Shown: positions 35,991 through 44,765, numbered from the stretch's first letter. The stretch is DNA of 64,000 bases from Bifidobacteriaceae bacterium (GCA_031267825.1 JAIRYJ010000022.1:61875-125874), one strand, 5' to 3'. Notes: a model not told the origin generated them from the sequence alone. Translations and numbers: made by a program.

Positions 35991-36551
35991 CTAACCCAAC
36001 TGGAGCCTGGTTCCACCGAACAACGCCAAGTCGGCTGGGTCATGGGTGGCGATGGCGGCGTCTTTACCGCTCAGACGGTCCCGCGTGTAAGCCCGCACGG
36101 CGGGCAAGCTATCAGCACCGATGCCGACAAACGGCTCATCCAAGCAGACCAGTTCCGCTTGTGGCAGCAAAGCCCGCGTCAAGCAGACACGGCGGCGCTG
36201 ACCACCAGAAAGTTCCCGCACCGGGCGCAGCCAGGTCTCTTCAGGTAGGCCGACCGCCTGGAACTCGTCAGCGATCACCTGATCGCTGACTTTCCCTGGG
36301 TGAACCACCCGGACGTTGCCGACCGCCGTCAGGTGCTCAATTAGCTGATCCGCTTGGAAGACGCAAGCCCTAGGGTTGGGTGCCGTGATGATGCCTGACG
36401 ATGGGCTTAGCAGTCCCAGGATCAATTTCAGGAGCGTTGTTTTGCCGGCACCGTTGGCTCCAGTTAGGACCAGCCTTGACGCCTCAACTGAGATGTCTTC
36501 AAGCACGGGCACCGCCTTGTAACTGAAACTGGCCTGATGGATCACTATCAC
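35991..36551 (-). CDS. ABC importer ATPase (NitT/TauT family)
   Basis: Compact nucleotide-binding subunit, about 186 aa. Walker A GANGAGKTT, Q-loop VFQADQ, signature LSGGQRRR, Walker B LVCLDEP and H-loop ATHDP are all present, so it is complete although short. The GTG at 36551 overlaps the permease stop (GTGA), giving translational coupling. It is the last gene of the nuoE-nuoF/gltD-hydA-SBP-permease-ATPase unit. Family members carry sulfonates, nitrate, thiamine precursors and similar solutes; the substrate here is unknown. Confidence 0.85.
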   Translation of the reverse strand: MIVIHQASFSYKAVPVLEDISVEASRLVLTGANGAGKTTLLKLILGLLSPSSGIITAPNPRACVFQADQLIEHLTAVGNVRVVHPGKVSDQVIADEFQAVGLPEETWLRPVRELSGGQRRRVCLTRALLPQAELVCLDEPFVGIGADSLPAVRAYTRDRLSGKDAAIATHDPADLALFGGTRLQLG

Positions 36552-37327
36552 TTGGTGTACCCCCGGGTCAGTGACGATTCGAAGGCGGCCAGGCCGCGCA
36601 ACACCAGCTTCTCGAAGACAAACGAACATGCCACAATGACAGCCGTCCAGCAGAACAGGTCACCGGTCGCCAGGAAGAGTTTCGCTTGGTAGAGGCGCTC
36701 ACCGATGGAACCATCAGGCAGACCGATAACTTCCGCTGAGATGCCAGCTTTCCAAGCTAAACCCAGGCCAGCCCGGCAGGCGGCGATGAAGAACGGCAGC
36801 ACGGTGGGTAGTTTGATGGCCAGCCAGCGCCGTCCGGCGGGCATAGCGAAGACCTGCGCCAGTTCTTCCAGGCCAGGGTTGCGGCGTTTGATTCCTTCCT
36901 CAACGTTGGCGAACACGATTGGTAGCACCATCAACCCAGAGATCGTGACAGACAGCCAACTCGAATCAGCCCAGATCAGCACCAAAACGATGAACGAAAC
37001 GACCGGCACCGAGCGGATCGCCCGCACCGGTGGCGAGATCAAGGCGTCCAGCCAACGGTTCAATGACGCCAGCCAAGCCAAACCGGTGCCTAGCACCGCT
37101 GCGATCAGAAACCCACCAATGATGCGGGCGGCCGAATAGGCCACCGTGGCCCAAAAGCTAGCTGTCGGGGCGTTTTCTGCGAAAGCCACCACCACGTCAG
37201 CTGGCGAAGCCAGCAAGATACCATTGCCGACGGCCATCGCGGCCACCTGCCAGACACCGATCCAGAAGGCGGCAGCCAGCCACCCCCGCCCGCGGGAACT
37301 GTCAAATACCTTGATAGAAACCATCAT
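36548..37327 (-). CDS. ABC importer permease (SsuC/TauC-like)
   Basis: Membrane subunit with six hydrophobic segments, 259 aa. The EAA-type loop reads GLEELAQVFAMPAGRRWLAIKLP, and PPVRAIRSVPVVSFIVLVLIW is typical of the BPD_transp_1 family in NitT/TauT importers. It overlaps the 3' end of the binding-protein gene by 26 bp in another frame and the ATPase start by 4 bp. No good Shine-Dalgarno sequence precedes it, so translation is probably coupled. Confidence 0.88.
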   Translation of the reverse strand: MMVSIKVFDSSRGRGWLAAAFWIGVWQVAAMAVGNGILLASPADVVVAFAENAPTASFWATVAYSAARIIGGFLIAAVLGTGLAWLASLNRWLDALISPPVRAIRSVPVVSFIVLVLIWADSSWLSVTISGLMVLPIVFANVEEGIKRRNPGLEELAQVFAMPAGRRWLAIKLPTVLPFFIAACRAGLGLAWKAGISAEVIGLPDGSIGERLYQAKLFLATGDLFCWTAVIVACSFVFEKLVLRGLAAFESSLTRGYTK

Positions 37328-38303
37328 CCGGCAGGCTGTTGCCGATGGATTGAGGGTTGGCCTGGAATAGGACGTTCAAGTAGGCGGCCACTGCGGCCTG
37401 GCATTCGCGGCCACTCAGGAAAGCCAAGTGCGAGCCGGGGATGGCCGCCGCGGCCACTTCTGGGCTGGGAACTATTCCTAGGTCAGCGATGATCGGACCG
37501 GCCTTATCCGGGTTGGCGTTGGTGTATTCGATTGAAGCCTGGTAGTCCTCCAGGAAGGTGTTGAAGGCTGCCGGGTTCCGCTCTAGGAAATCGTCCGCTA
37601 CCACTAGGACACCTGTCACCAGCGCGGTGTCAGAAACCTTGTCCCATTCGGCTGTCAGGTCCAGGGCCACCACTAGTGAAGGATCTTGAGCCAGCACAGT
37701 TGTGACATAGGGTTCAGGCAGCACGGCGATGGCCGAATCGGAGGCGGCTAACCGGGTGGCCACCTCTGAGGCCTCAGCCAAATACTCGACATCGGCCTGG
37801 ACGTCGCTCTTAGCCAGAAGATAGTCCAAGACGTACTGCGGCGTGGTGCCCTTGCCAGTTGAGAAGATCTTCTTGCCAGCCAGATCAGCCAAACTGGTGA
37901 CAGCCTCATTTTTCGTCACAACGTGGAGTACGCCCAGCGTGTTGACAGCGGCGACCTTGATCTTGGCGCCCTTGGCGTATAGGACGGCCGCCAGGTTCGC
38001 TGGGATGGCCGCCAGCTTGACGTCACCGTTGACCAGGCCAGGGGTGATCTCATCAGGTGAGCCGTGAAGTGACAATTCGAACCGCGCACTCGCGTCGTCA
38101 TCTTGATGGTCCATCATCCAGGCCAACCCCATTGTGGTGGGGCCTTTCAGGGCCGCCACTTGAACGGTTATGGGCCTGACGCTTGGGGATTCGGACTTGG
38201 GTGTGGGCGTAGGTGTGGGCTCGGACCCGGCTTGATCAGTTGTGGGGGCGCATCCTGCCAGGCAGATGCCTGCGGCCAGAACCGCTATCAATCGTCTTTT
38301 CAC
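37302..38303 (-). CDS. NitT/TauT-type ABC substrate-binding lipoprotein
   Basis: Exported binding protein, 333 aa. The lipobox is GICLAGC (Cys18), followed by a Thr/Pro-rich linker and an NMT1/SsuA-like domain with ALKGPTTMGLAW and AAIPANLAAVLYAKG. AAGGAG lies 5 nt before the GTG. It starts 16 nt after hydA, on the same strand, so it is co-transcribed with the [FeFe]-hydrogenase. The ligand is unknown; iron-sulfur-related sulfur sources, thiamine precursors or oxyanions are possible given the family, but this is inference. Confidence 0.85.
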   Translation of the reverse strand: MKRRLIAVLAAGICLAGCAPTTDQAGSEPTPTPTPKSESPSVRPITVQVAALKGPTTMGLAWMMDHQDDDASARFELSLHGSPDEITPGLVNGDVKLAAIPANLAAVLYAKGAKIKVAAVNTLGVLHVVTKNEAVTSLADLAGKKIFSTGKGTTPQYVLDYLLAKSDVQADVEYLAEASEVATRLAASDSAIAVLPEPYVTTVLAQDPSLVVALDLTAEWDKVSDTALVTGVLVVADDFLERNPAAFNTFLEDYQASIEYTNANPDKAGPIIADLGIVPSPEVAAAAIPGSHLAFLSGRECQAAVAAYLNVLFQANPQSIGNSLPDDGFYQGI

Positions 38304-38319
38304 TGGTCTCCTTAGTTGG

Positions 38320-40158
38320 TCAGTGCTGCGCCCCTAAAGCGGGTTCGAACAGTTCACAGCCTGGGTCTGGTTCATCAGCGATCAGTTCATTGAACCGTCC
38401 GCGTGCCGTGTAATGGGTGTGCAGCAAATCATGTGCCAGGTGACCACACGGCTGGCCCAGATAATCATCGTAAAGGCGCTGAATATAGGGGTTCTCGTGT
38501 GACTTGCGCAGGGTTTTAGCCTCATCCGCCCGGTAGATCGCTTGCAAGCGCTTCTCACGGATGGCTGGGGTGGTTGGCCGGGGCTGTCCGCCGCCGCTGA
38601 TGCAGCCACCCGGACAACCCATCACCTCAATGAACAAGTAAGGTGATTCACCTTTCGCGATCTGTTCCATCAAGATGTCGGCGTTGGCTAGGCCGCTGGT
38701 GACAGCCACCTTGACTTCAATTCCGTCAAGGAAGGCGTACTCATCAAGCGGGTCTTCGATTGTGAAAGCGGCCTCTTTGATCGGTTCTAGGCCCATGATT
38801 GGTTTGACGTGTAGCTGGTCGAACGGCAACTCACGGCCGGTGACAATCTCATAAACAGTGCGCAGGGCCGCTTCCATGACACCTCCGGTGACACCAAAAA
38901 TGTCGGCCGCCCCGGATGACAGTCCAAGCGGAGCGTCAAAATCGCTGTCTTCAAGGCCAACGAAGTCAATCCCAGCTTCTTTGATCATCCTGGCTAATTC
39001 GCGGGTGGTCAGTACGGCGTCAACGTTTGGCAGCCCACCATTGGCCATCTCTGGCCGGGAGATCTCGAACTTCTTGGCGGTGCACGGCATGACCGAAACC
39101 ACGAACATGTCTTTCGGATCGGCTTCAATCCGCTCGGCGTAGAACGATTTCGCCACCGCACCAAGCATTGTGTGGGGCGACTTGCAGGTCGAAAGGTGAC
39201 CGATTTGGCTGGGGAAGGCGTGTTCGATGTGTTTCACCCAGCCGGGGCTACAACTCGTAATCATTGGTAGTACGGCTTGTTCACCGCCGGTCAGGGCGGC
39301 TTTGACCCGGCCGAGGAACTCGGTGCCTTCTTCCATGATTGTCAGATCGGCGGCGAAGTTTGTGTCGAAGACGTCATCGAATCCGATCTGTCTCAGGGCT
39401 GAGGCCAGTTTGCCGGTCACCAAAGTGCCTGGCGGCAAGCCGAACTCTTCACCTAAGGCGGCTCGGATGGCGGGCGCGACTTGTACAACGGTGCGCTTCG
39501 ATGGGTCATCTAAGGCCCGCCAAACAGTGCTCACAGCGTCTGTTTCGCCGAGGGCTCCAACTGGGCAGACGGTGGTGCATTGACCGCAATATGAGCAGTC
39601 AACTTGGCTCAGCGACAGGTTCATGGCTGGCCCAATGACGGTTTGGTAGCCGCGGTTTTGGGCGTTCAGGATACCGACTTGCTGAACTTGGTTGCAGACG
39701 GTGACGCAGCGGCGGCACAGGACGCACTTCGATGTGTCACGGTAAATCGATGGTGAGATGTCCAAGATGGAGTGCTTGGCTGGGCCTTCGAACCGTGACT
39801 GGCTGACGCCTAGGCGCTGGCCAAGGCGTTGCAGTTCGCAGTTCTGGTTCCGCAAGCAAGCCAGGCAGTCGGCCGGATGGTCGGAAAGTATTAGTTCGTA
39901 GAGCATTTGGCGGGCTTTACGCACCGTTTTGGTGTTGGTTTGGACAACCATGCCGTCACGCACCGGAACCATGCATGAAGCCTGCAGGTTGCGGGCGCCT
40001 TCGACTTCCACAACGCAAACCCGGCAGGCACCGGCCTGGTGGACACCCTCCAAGTAGCACAGCGTTGGGATTAGGATGTCGTTCGCTTTGGCGGTTTCTA
40101 AGATGGTGGCCCCGGCCTCGGCCGTGACCTCTTTGCCGTTGATGGTCAGATTTACCAC
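38320..40158 (-). CDS. hydA: [FeFe]-hydrogenase catalytic subunit, group A multimeric type
   Basis: H2-evolving or H2-oxidising subunit, 612 aa. In order: a 2Fe-2S domain (C34, C45, C48, C62); a His-Cys3 cluster (H94, C98, C101, C107); two 4Fe-4S clusters (C145-C155 and C188-C198); and the H-cluster domain with L1 TSCSPGW (C303), L2 MPCTAKKFE (C359) and L3 EVMGCPGGCISGGGQP (C515, C519), then a small-subunit-like tail. L1 has one Cys instead of the CC pair of CpI-type enzymes, a form associated with NAD(P)-linked multimeric enzymes. AGGAGG precedes the GTG, 3 nt after the hydB stop. The maturases HydE, HydF and HydG are not in the window. Confidence 0.95.
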   Translation of the reverse strand: MVNLTINGKEVTAEAGATILETAKANDILIPTLCYLEGVHQAGACRVCVVEVEGARNLQASCMVPVRDGMVVQTNTKTVRKARQMLYELILSDHPADCLACLRNQNCELQRLGQRLGVSQSRFEGPAKHSILDISPSIYRDTSKCVLCRRCVTVCNQVQQVGILNAQNRGYQTVIGPAMNLSLSQVDCSYCGQCTTVCPVGALGETDAVSTVWRALDDPSKRTVVQVAPAIRAALGEEFGLPPGTLVTGKLASALRQIGFDDVFDTNFAADLTIMEEGTEFLGRVKAALTGGEQAVLPMITSCSPGWVKHIEHAFPSQIGHLSTCKSPHTMLGAVAKSFYAERIEADPKDMFVVSVMPCTAKKFEISRPEMANGGLPNVDAVLTTRELARMIKEAGIDFVGLEDSDFDAPLGLSSGAADIFGVTGGVMEAALRTVYEIVTGRELPFDQLHVKPIMGLEPIKEAAFTIEDPLDEYAFLDGIEVKVAVTSGLANADILMEQIAKGESPYLFIEVMGCPGGCISGGGQPRPTTPAIREKRLQAIYRADEAKTLRKSHENPYIQRLYDDYLGQPCGHLAHDLLHTHYTARGRFNELIADEPDPGCELFEPALGAQH

Positions 40159-40161
40159 GGT

Positions 40162-43100
40162 TTACCTCCTGTCACAGCGCAAGCAGCGCCTGGATTCGGC
40201 GATGGCGTCCAGTTTGTGGTACCCGGTGACAACTTCATCGAAGCTGCTCACGCGGTCTTGGGGGCTCAGGACCTCAATTGGGAAACGTTTGTGAGGTTCA
40301 ATGTCTCCAGCGTCCGATGGCGCCGGGTAGTCAACTTCAGCGCCTTTGTTCAAAACGCCTTTGCCGCCCAGGTAGAGGTCGATTTGAGAGGCCGCTTTCT
40401 TGCCGTCAGCGATCGCGGTGATGGCGATATCAGCGCCGCGGGCGAAGTCGCCGCCGGTGAAGATACCGTCAGTTACTTCGCCACCTAGCAGTGACCGGTC
40501 AGGTGACTGGCCGACAGCTGGGATGAGCATGTCAAAGTCGATCCGGAAGCTTTCTCCAGTTACCTGGCGGACTTGGCGCCGTCCAGCTTTGTCGAAGCCT
40601 TTCAACTCCATGCGGGCACATTCGAGCCCTTCGGCCCGCTCTTTGCCCAACACCCGTAACGGTGCGACCAGTGGCAGGATTTGGACGCCTTCTTCCATCG
40701 CTTCACGGATTTCGGTTTCGTCAGCTGGCATGTCGGCGACTTCGCGTCGGTAAACAATGGTCACCTTTTCGGCGCCTAGACGCACCGCCGCCCGGGCGGC
40801 GTCAAAGGCTGTCGAACCGCCGCCAACCACAACCACCCGCTTACCGGGATAGGTGCCTTGGCCAAGGTTGACTTGGCGGAGGAACTCTAGGCCGTGGACA
40901 ACACCAGGCAGGTGTTCGCCTTCGATTCCCATGCGGTTTGAGGATTGCGCCCCGGCCGCCACGTAGATCGCCTGGTGGGCTTGCCTTAGCTGGCCAATTG
41001 TGATGTCCCGGCCGATTTCGGTGTTCAACCGGATTTGGACGCCTTCAGCTTCAATCAGCTTGACTTCACGCATCAGGACTTCGTTCGGCAAACGGTATTC
41101 GGGAATGCCGTAGGCCAGCACGCCGCCAGGAATTGGGGCGCGGTCGTAGATGACGACTTCATGGCCTAGCCGCGCCAAATAGTGGGCGCAGGTCAAGCCG
41201 GAAGGCCCGGCGCCAACAATGCCAACACTGCGGCCAGTCTTCGGACTGACACCTTCGTTAACGGCGACGGCACCTTCAGCGAAGGCCCGGTCAGCCACGA
41301 ACCGTTTCAAAGAGCAAATGGCTAGGGATTCGTCGGTTTGCAGGCGGCGGCATTTGCGTTCGCACGGGTGGGTGCAGATCGTGCCGCAAACCGCGGCCAG
41401 TGGGTTTTCTCTTCTGATCAGCTCGTATGCTTCACTGAAACGCCCTTCGGAGAGGAGCGCCAGGTAGCCCGGAATGTTGATCGCCACTGGGCAGGCGTTC
41501 TGGCAGGGTGACAACAAAAGGTTGGAGCACACACCAGCCCGGCAATGCCGTTCGCGGATGTGTTCTTCGTATTCTTCCCTGAAATAGGTGATGGTGCTCA
41601 GCACCGGGTTGGGGGCTGATTGTCCTAGACCGCACATGGCTGTCTGCTGAATGTAGAAGCACAGTTCTTGCATCAGTTCAATGTCGCCTTCTTGGCCTTC
41701 ACCATGGGTGATGCGGGTCAAGATTTCTAGTAGGCGTTTGGTTCCGATACGGCAGGGCACGCATTTGCCGCATGATTCGTCTTGGATGAAATCCATGAAG
41801 TAGCGGGCGGTGTCCACCATGCAGGTGTCTTCATCCATCACAACTAGGCCACCGGAGCCCATGATCGCACCCAGCCGGACAATTGATTCGTAGTCGACTG
41901 GTGTGTTGAGGAACTCTTTGGTGATGCAGCCGCCGGACGGGCCGCCGGCCTGGACTGACTTCAGTGACTTGCCGTCCGGTATGCCGCCACCAATGTTGAA
42001 CAGTAGGTCACCCATGGCTGTTCCCATTGGCACTTCAACAATGCCGGTGTTGACGACGTCTCCGGCCAGGGCGAAAACTTTGGTCCCTTTGGAGGTTTCG
42101 GTACCGATTCCGGCGTACCAGTCGGCACCTCTCAGGATGATTGGCGCCACGTTGGCCAGTGTTTCAACGTTGTTGATGATTGTTGGGCAGCCGAACAGGC
42201 CGCTCTGGAAAGGAAATGGCGGCTTTTGGCGGGGCTCGCCGCGCAGACCTTCAATTGAGTTGAGCAGGGCGGTTTCTTCGCCGCAGACAAATGCCCCGGC
42301 CCCGATCCGGATTTCTAAGTCAAATGAGAAATCTGAGCCGAACAGTGGTTGGCCTAGCAGTCCGGCCGCGCGGGCTTGGGCGATCGCCTGTTCTAACCGC
42401 CGGACGGCGATCGGGTATTCGGCTCGCAGGTAGACGTAACCCTGGTTAGCGCCGATGGCGTAGCCGGCGATCATCATTCCTTCGATCACCGTGTGCGGGT
42501 CGCCTTCCAGAATGCTGCGGTCCATGAAGGCTCCTGGGTCGCCTTCGTCAGCGTTGCAGACAATGTACTTCTGGGAGCCTTCGGATTTCAGGCAGGCTTC
42601 CCATTTGACGCCGGTCGGGAAGCCGGCCCCACCACGGCCTCTCAGGCCTGACCGCTTGATCTCATCGACAGTGGCCGCCGGGCCAAGTTTGAGGGCTTTA
42701 GCGATCGCGGTATAGCCGTCATGGGCTATGTAGGCGTCAACTGTTTCGACATCGATCAGCCCGCAGTTACGTAAGGCGACACGTAGCTGGTCGCGGAAGA
42801 ACGGCACGGTTTTGATGTTGAGCGCTCGTTTGCCTTGGACGGAGTCGAAGAAGGCGTACTTTTCGACTGGATCACCGTCAATGAAGTGGCTTACTACGAT
42901 CTCTTCGATCTTGTCTGGTGTCAACTCGGAATAGTAGGTCTCATCTGGCAGCACGTAGACGACTGGCCCGACAGCGCAGGTGCCCATGCAACCGCGTTGA
43001 ATGATGGCGACTTGGTCTTCTAGTCCGTGCCGTGCGACGGCTTGTTTCAAAGCCTCACCGACAGCGGCCGAATGGGCCGCGACACAGCCAGTTCCGCCGC

Positions 43101-43200
43101 AGACCAGCGCTTGGTACTTGTATTTCGACAGGTAGGCCTCGTAGGAGTCCTTGACCCGCCGCAGATCATCAACAGTGGCAAGAGTTGTTTCGGTGGTCAC
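40162..43200 (-). CDS. Fused NuoF/HydB-GltD(NfnB)-like NAD(P)H oxidoreductase subunit
   Basis: A 1012-aa fusion. Residues 1-120: thioredoxin-like 2Fe-2S domain (C34, C39, C71, C75). About 130-550: NuoF/HydB core with the FMN/NADH motif GRGGAGFPTG (189-198) and a 4Fe-4S site (C477, C480, C483, C523). About 555-1005: a complete GltD/NfnB-type module with two Cys-rich 4Fe-4S motifs (C566-C629), FAD motif GAGPSG (663-668) and an NADPH-type site GGGSTA (793-798) followed by VYRR. T. maritima HydB ends after ferredoxin clusters; here they are replaced by the GltD module. This predicts a hydrogenase linked to both NAD and NADP. It lies between the nuoE-like gene (17 nt) and hydA (3 nt). Confidence 0.93.
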   Translation of the reverse strand: MTTETTLATVDDLRRVKDSYEAYLSKYKYQALVCGGTGCVAAHSAAVGEALKQAVARHGLEDQVAIIQRGCMGTCAVGPVVYVLPDETYYSELTPDKIEEIVVSHFIDGDPVEKYAFFDSVQGKRALNIKTVPFFRDQLRVALRNCGLIDVETVDAYIAHDGYTAIAKALKLGPAATVDEIKRSGLRGRGGAGFPTGVKWEACLKSEGSQKYIVCNADEGDPGAFMDRSILEGDPHTVIEGMMIAGYAIGANQGYVYLRAEYPIAVRRLEQAIAQARAAGLLGQPLFGSDFSFDLEIRIGAGAFVCGEETALLNSIEGLRGEPRQKPPFPFQSGLFGCPTIINNVETLANVAPIILRGADWYAGIGTETSKGTKVFALAGDVVNTGIVEVPMGTAMGDLLFNIGGGIPDGKSLKSVQAGGPSGGCITKEFLNTPVDYESIVRLGAIMGSGGLVVMDEDTCMVDTARYFMDFIQDESCGKCVPCRIGTKRLLEILTRITHGEGQEGDIELMQELCFYIQQTAMCGLGQSAPNPVLSTITYFREEYEEHIRERHCRAGVCSNLLLSPCQNACPVAINIPGYLALLSEGRFSEAYELIRRENPLAAVCGTICTHPCERKCRRLQTDESLAICSLKRFVADRAFAEGAVAVNEGVSPKTGRSVGIVGAGPSGLTCAHYLARLGHEVVIYDRAPIPGGVLAYGIPEYRLPNEVLMREVKLIEAEGVQIRLNTEIGRDITIGQLRQAHQAIYVAAGAQSSNRMGIEGEHLPGVVHGLEFLRQVNLGQGTYPGKRVVVVGGGSTAFDAARAAVRLGAEKVTIVYRREVADMPADETEIREAMEEGVQILPLVAPLRVLGKERAEGLECARMELKGFDKAGRRQVRQVTGESFRIDFDMLIPAVGQSPDRSLLGGEVTDGIFTGGDFARGADIAITAIADGKKAASQIDLYLGGKGVLNKGAEVDYPAPSDAGDIEPHKRFPIEVLSPQDRVSSFDEVVTGYHKLDAIAESRRCLRCDRR

Positions 43201-43217
43201 AGTGGTCTCCGCTCCTT

Positions 43218-43721
43218 TTAGTAGGCCGCCCGGATCGCGTCCAGCTTGGCTGGCGTCACCTGTTTGTGAACAACGTCATCGACCATGACAGCTGGTGCCA
43301 GGCCGCAAGCCCCGATGCAGCGTGCCACATCGCAAGAGAATTTGAGGTCCTCGGTTACACCGCCGACGGGCACGCCGAGTGTTTCTTTGAGGTGGTCGAC
43401 AAGTTGTTTGCCGCCCCGGATGTAGCAAGCCGTGCCGAGGCAAACCCGGATCATGTGCTTGCCACGAGGCACTGTCGAGAAGAAGGAGTAGAACGTCACT
43501 ACGCCAGCCACTTCAGATAAGGGCAGGTTCATTCGGGCGGCGATCAGTGTGATGACGTGTGGTGGCAGGTAGCCGTAGATTGTCTGGGCTAGGTGCAGGA
43601 CTTGGATTAGACCGCTTTTGGCGCTGCCGTATTGGTCGATGGCGGCCGATAAGCGCGCCAGTTTGGTCTCGTCGGAATCGCCGGTCGGCGGGGCGACTGG
43701 CTCAGCAACTTCTTGGTGCAT
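43218..43721 (-). CDS. NuoE/HydC-like 2Fe-2S subunit
   Basis: A 167-aa thioredoxin-like subunit that passes electrons between the flavin subunit and the hydrogenase. The four cluster ligands lie in RVCLGTACYIRGG and CDVARCIGACGLAP. The family's helical N-terminus has IQVLHLAQTIYGYLP. Two ATGs lie 6 nt apart. AGGAG abuts the first and is about 7 nt from the second, so the second (43721) is chosen. It is the first gene of the hydrogenase operon. The promoter must lie in the 43728-44037 region shared with padR. Confidence 0.93.
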   Translation of the reverse strand: MHQEVAEPVAPPTGDSDETKLARLSAAIDQYGSAKSGLIQVLHLAQTIYGYLPPHVITLIAARMNLPLSEVAGVVTFYSFFSTVPRGKHMIRVCLGTACYIRGGKQLVDHLKETLGVPVGGVTEDLKFSCDVARCIGACGLAPAVMVDDVVHKQVTPAKLDAIRAAY

Positions 43722-43877
43722 CAACATCTCCTGTGATGGCGAGCTGACACCGCTCGGATGTCTGGGACGGGCGTCAGCTTAGCAGTCCGAAACTCCGGTT
43801 GGTTGTCTTTGTCCAAACGGGCCTAATGGGTTGCCAACCCGAACGCTTACTTGACGTAGAAATGCTGCCCGGCCCGG

Positions 43878-43917
43878 CGGCATCGTCCAGCTTTTGGAAG
43901 TTTCTTGGACGATGCCG
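43878..43917. repeat. Inverted pair of the dispersed TTGGACGATGCCG element
   Basis: CGGCATCGTCCA (43878-43889) and TTGGACGATGCCG (43905-43917) form a hairpin in the divergent gap between the hydrogenase operon and padR. The same core recurs at 33563, 48272, 51661, 51690, 52181, 52238 and 57423. Confidence 0.75.
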
Positions 43918-43986
43918 TCGTTACGGGTTAACGGCGGGAGGCGGCTACCAGCCTGCCGCGAGACTCTATCGTCTTGCCGACTGACG

Positions 43987-44030
43987 GTAGCTCGTGTAAC
44001 GTGGTAGTGGTAACTAGCATTACGAGCTAC
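43987..44030. promoter_or_regulatory. Inverted repeat GTAGCTCGT ... ACGAGCTAC upstream of padR
   Basis: Perfect 9-bp arms at 43987-43995 and 44022-44030, with inner GTAAC copies, just before the padR ribosome-binding site. PadR regulators usually repress their own operon through such a dyad, so this is a likely operator. It also faces the hydrogenase operon promoter. Confidence 0.55.
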
Positions 44031-44040
44031 TGGGGAGATG

Positions 44041-44379
44041 ATGGACGAACTGACCGAAATGCTCAAAGGCGTTCTTGAGGGCTGTGTGCTGCAAATCTTG
44101 GCGCACCAGGAATCGTATGGATATCAGATCGTCAAGGAACTCAACCGGGTGGGCTTCACCTCGGCATCAGATGGAACGGTCTATCCGATTCTGATGCGCC
44201 TGGAGAAGAAAAACCTGGTTGATGTGACGAAAGTGCGCTCCGAATTGGGGCCACCGCGCAAGGTTTACGCCCTCAACGCCGCTGGGCTGCGGGCCTTGGC
44301 GTCGTTTTGGGAACGCTGGGAGTTCATCTCTTCCCGGCTGGGGATGATCAAGGAGAGGATCGATCAAAATGACCGATGA
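44041..44379 (+). CDS. PadR-family transcriptional regulator
   Basis: Winged-helix repressor, about 112 aa. ILAHQESYGYQIVKELNRVGF and SDGTVYPILMRLEKKNLV are the PadR DNA-binding block. It is the first gene of a padR-DUF1048-ABC-ABC cassette, an arrangement in which PadR senses a drug or peptide and derepresses the exporter. A GGGGAG site ends at 44037; with two adjacent ATGs (44038, 44041) the second has the better spacing. It overlaps the next gene by 11 bp. Confidence 0.9.
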   Translation: MDELTEMLKGVLEGCVLQILAHQESYGYQIVKELNRVGFTSASDGTVYPILMRLEKKNLVDVTKVRSELGPPRKVYALNAAGLRALASFWERWEFISSRLGMIKERIDQNDR

Positions 44380-44764
44380 AGAACGGATCGAACGGGCCGC
44401 CCGCGTCAAGCGCGGAGGCTGGATCGGCCGGTTTGTGCGTCAGAGACGCCAATGGCGAGACCACGTGCGGCGGGTCAAGGCACTGCCGACCGATTACCGG
44501 TTCGTCCTGGAACAAATCGAACGGTTCATGTGGAGCTTCGCTACCGACGCCCAAATGGGTGAAGTCCTGGAGGACATTTTGGCCCTGTTTGAGGACGGCG
44601 CCGCCTCCGGGCGTGAGGTGCTCGAGGTAACTGGGGAAGACGTCGCGGCCTTTTGCCAGGCGGTTCTGTCAGAAATCCGGTCCAGTACTTGGACCGGCCG
44701 GAAAGCCGAAGACCTGAACCGGGCGATCGCCGATCACGCGCGCAAGACGGCCAGTAGCGACTGA
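44369..44764 (+). CDS. DUF1048 family protein
   Basis: A 131-aa helical cytoplasmic protein. The pattern ALPTDYRFVLEQIERFMW and the acidic C-terminal helix match DUF1048 proteins, which are found almost always between a PadR gene and an ABC exporter. Its role is unknown; it may modulate PadR. AAGGAGAGGAT in the end of padR supplies the ribosome-binding site, and the genes overlap by 11 bp. Confidence 0.82.
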   Translation: MTDEERIERAARVKRGGWIGRFVRQRRQWRDHVRRVKALPTDYRFVLEQIERFMWSFATDAQMGEVLEDILALFEDGAASGREVLEVTGEDVAAFCQAVLSEIRSSTWTGRKAEDLNRAIADHARKTASSD

Positions 44765-44765
44765 G

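Noticed and set aside
35991..36551. ABC ATPase judged truncated because it is only 186 aa
   Set aside because: Walker A, Q-loop, signature, Walker B and H-loop are all present in order; it is short but complete.
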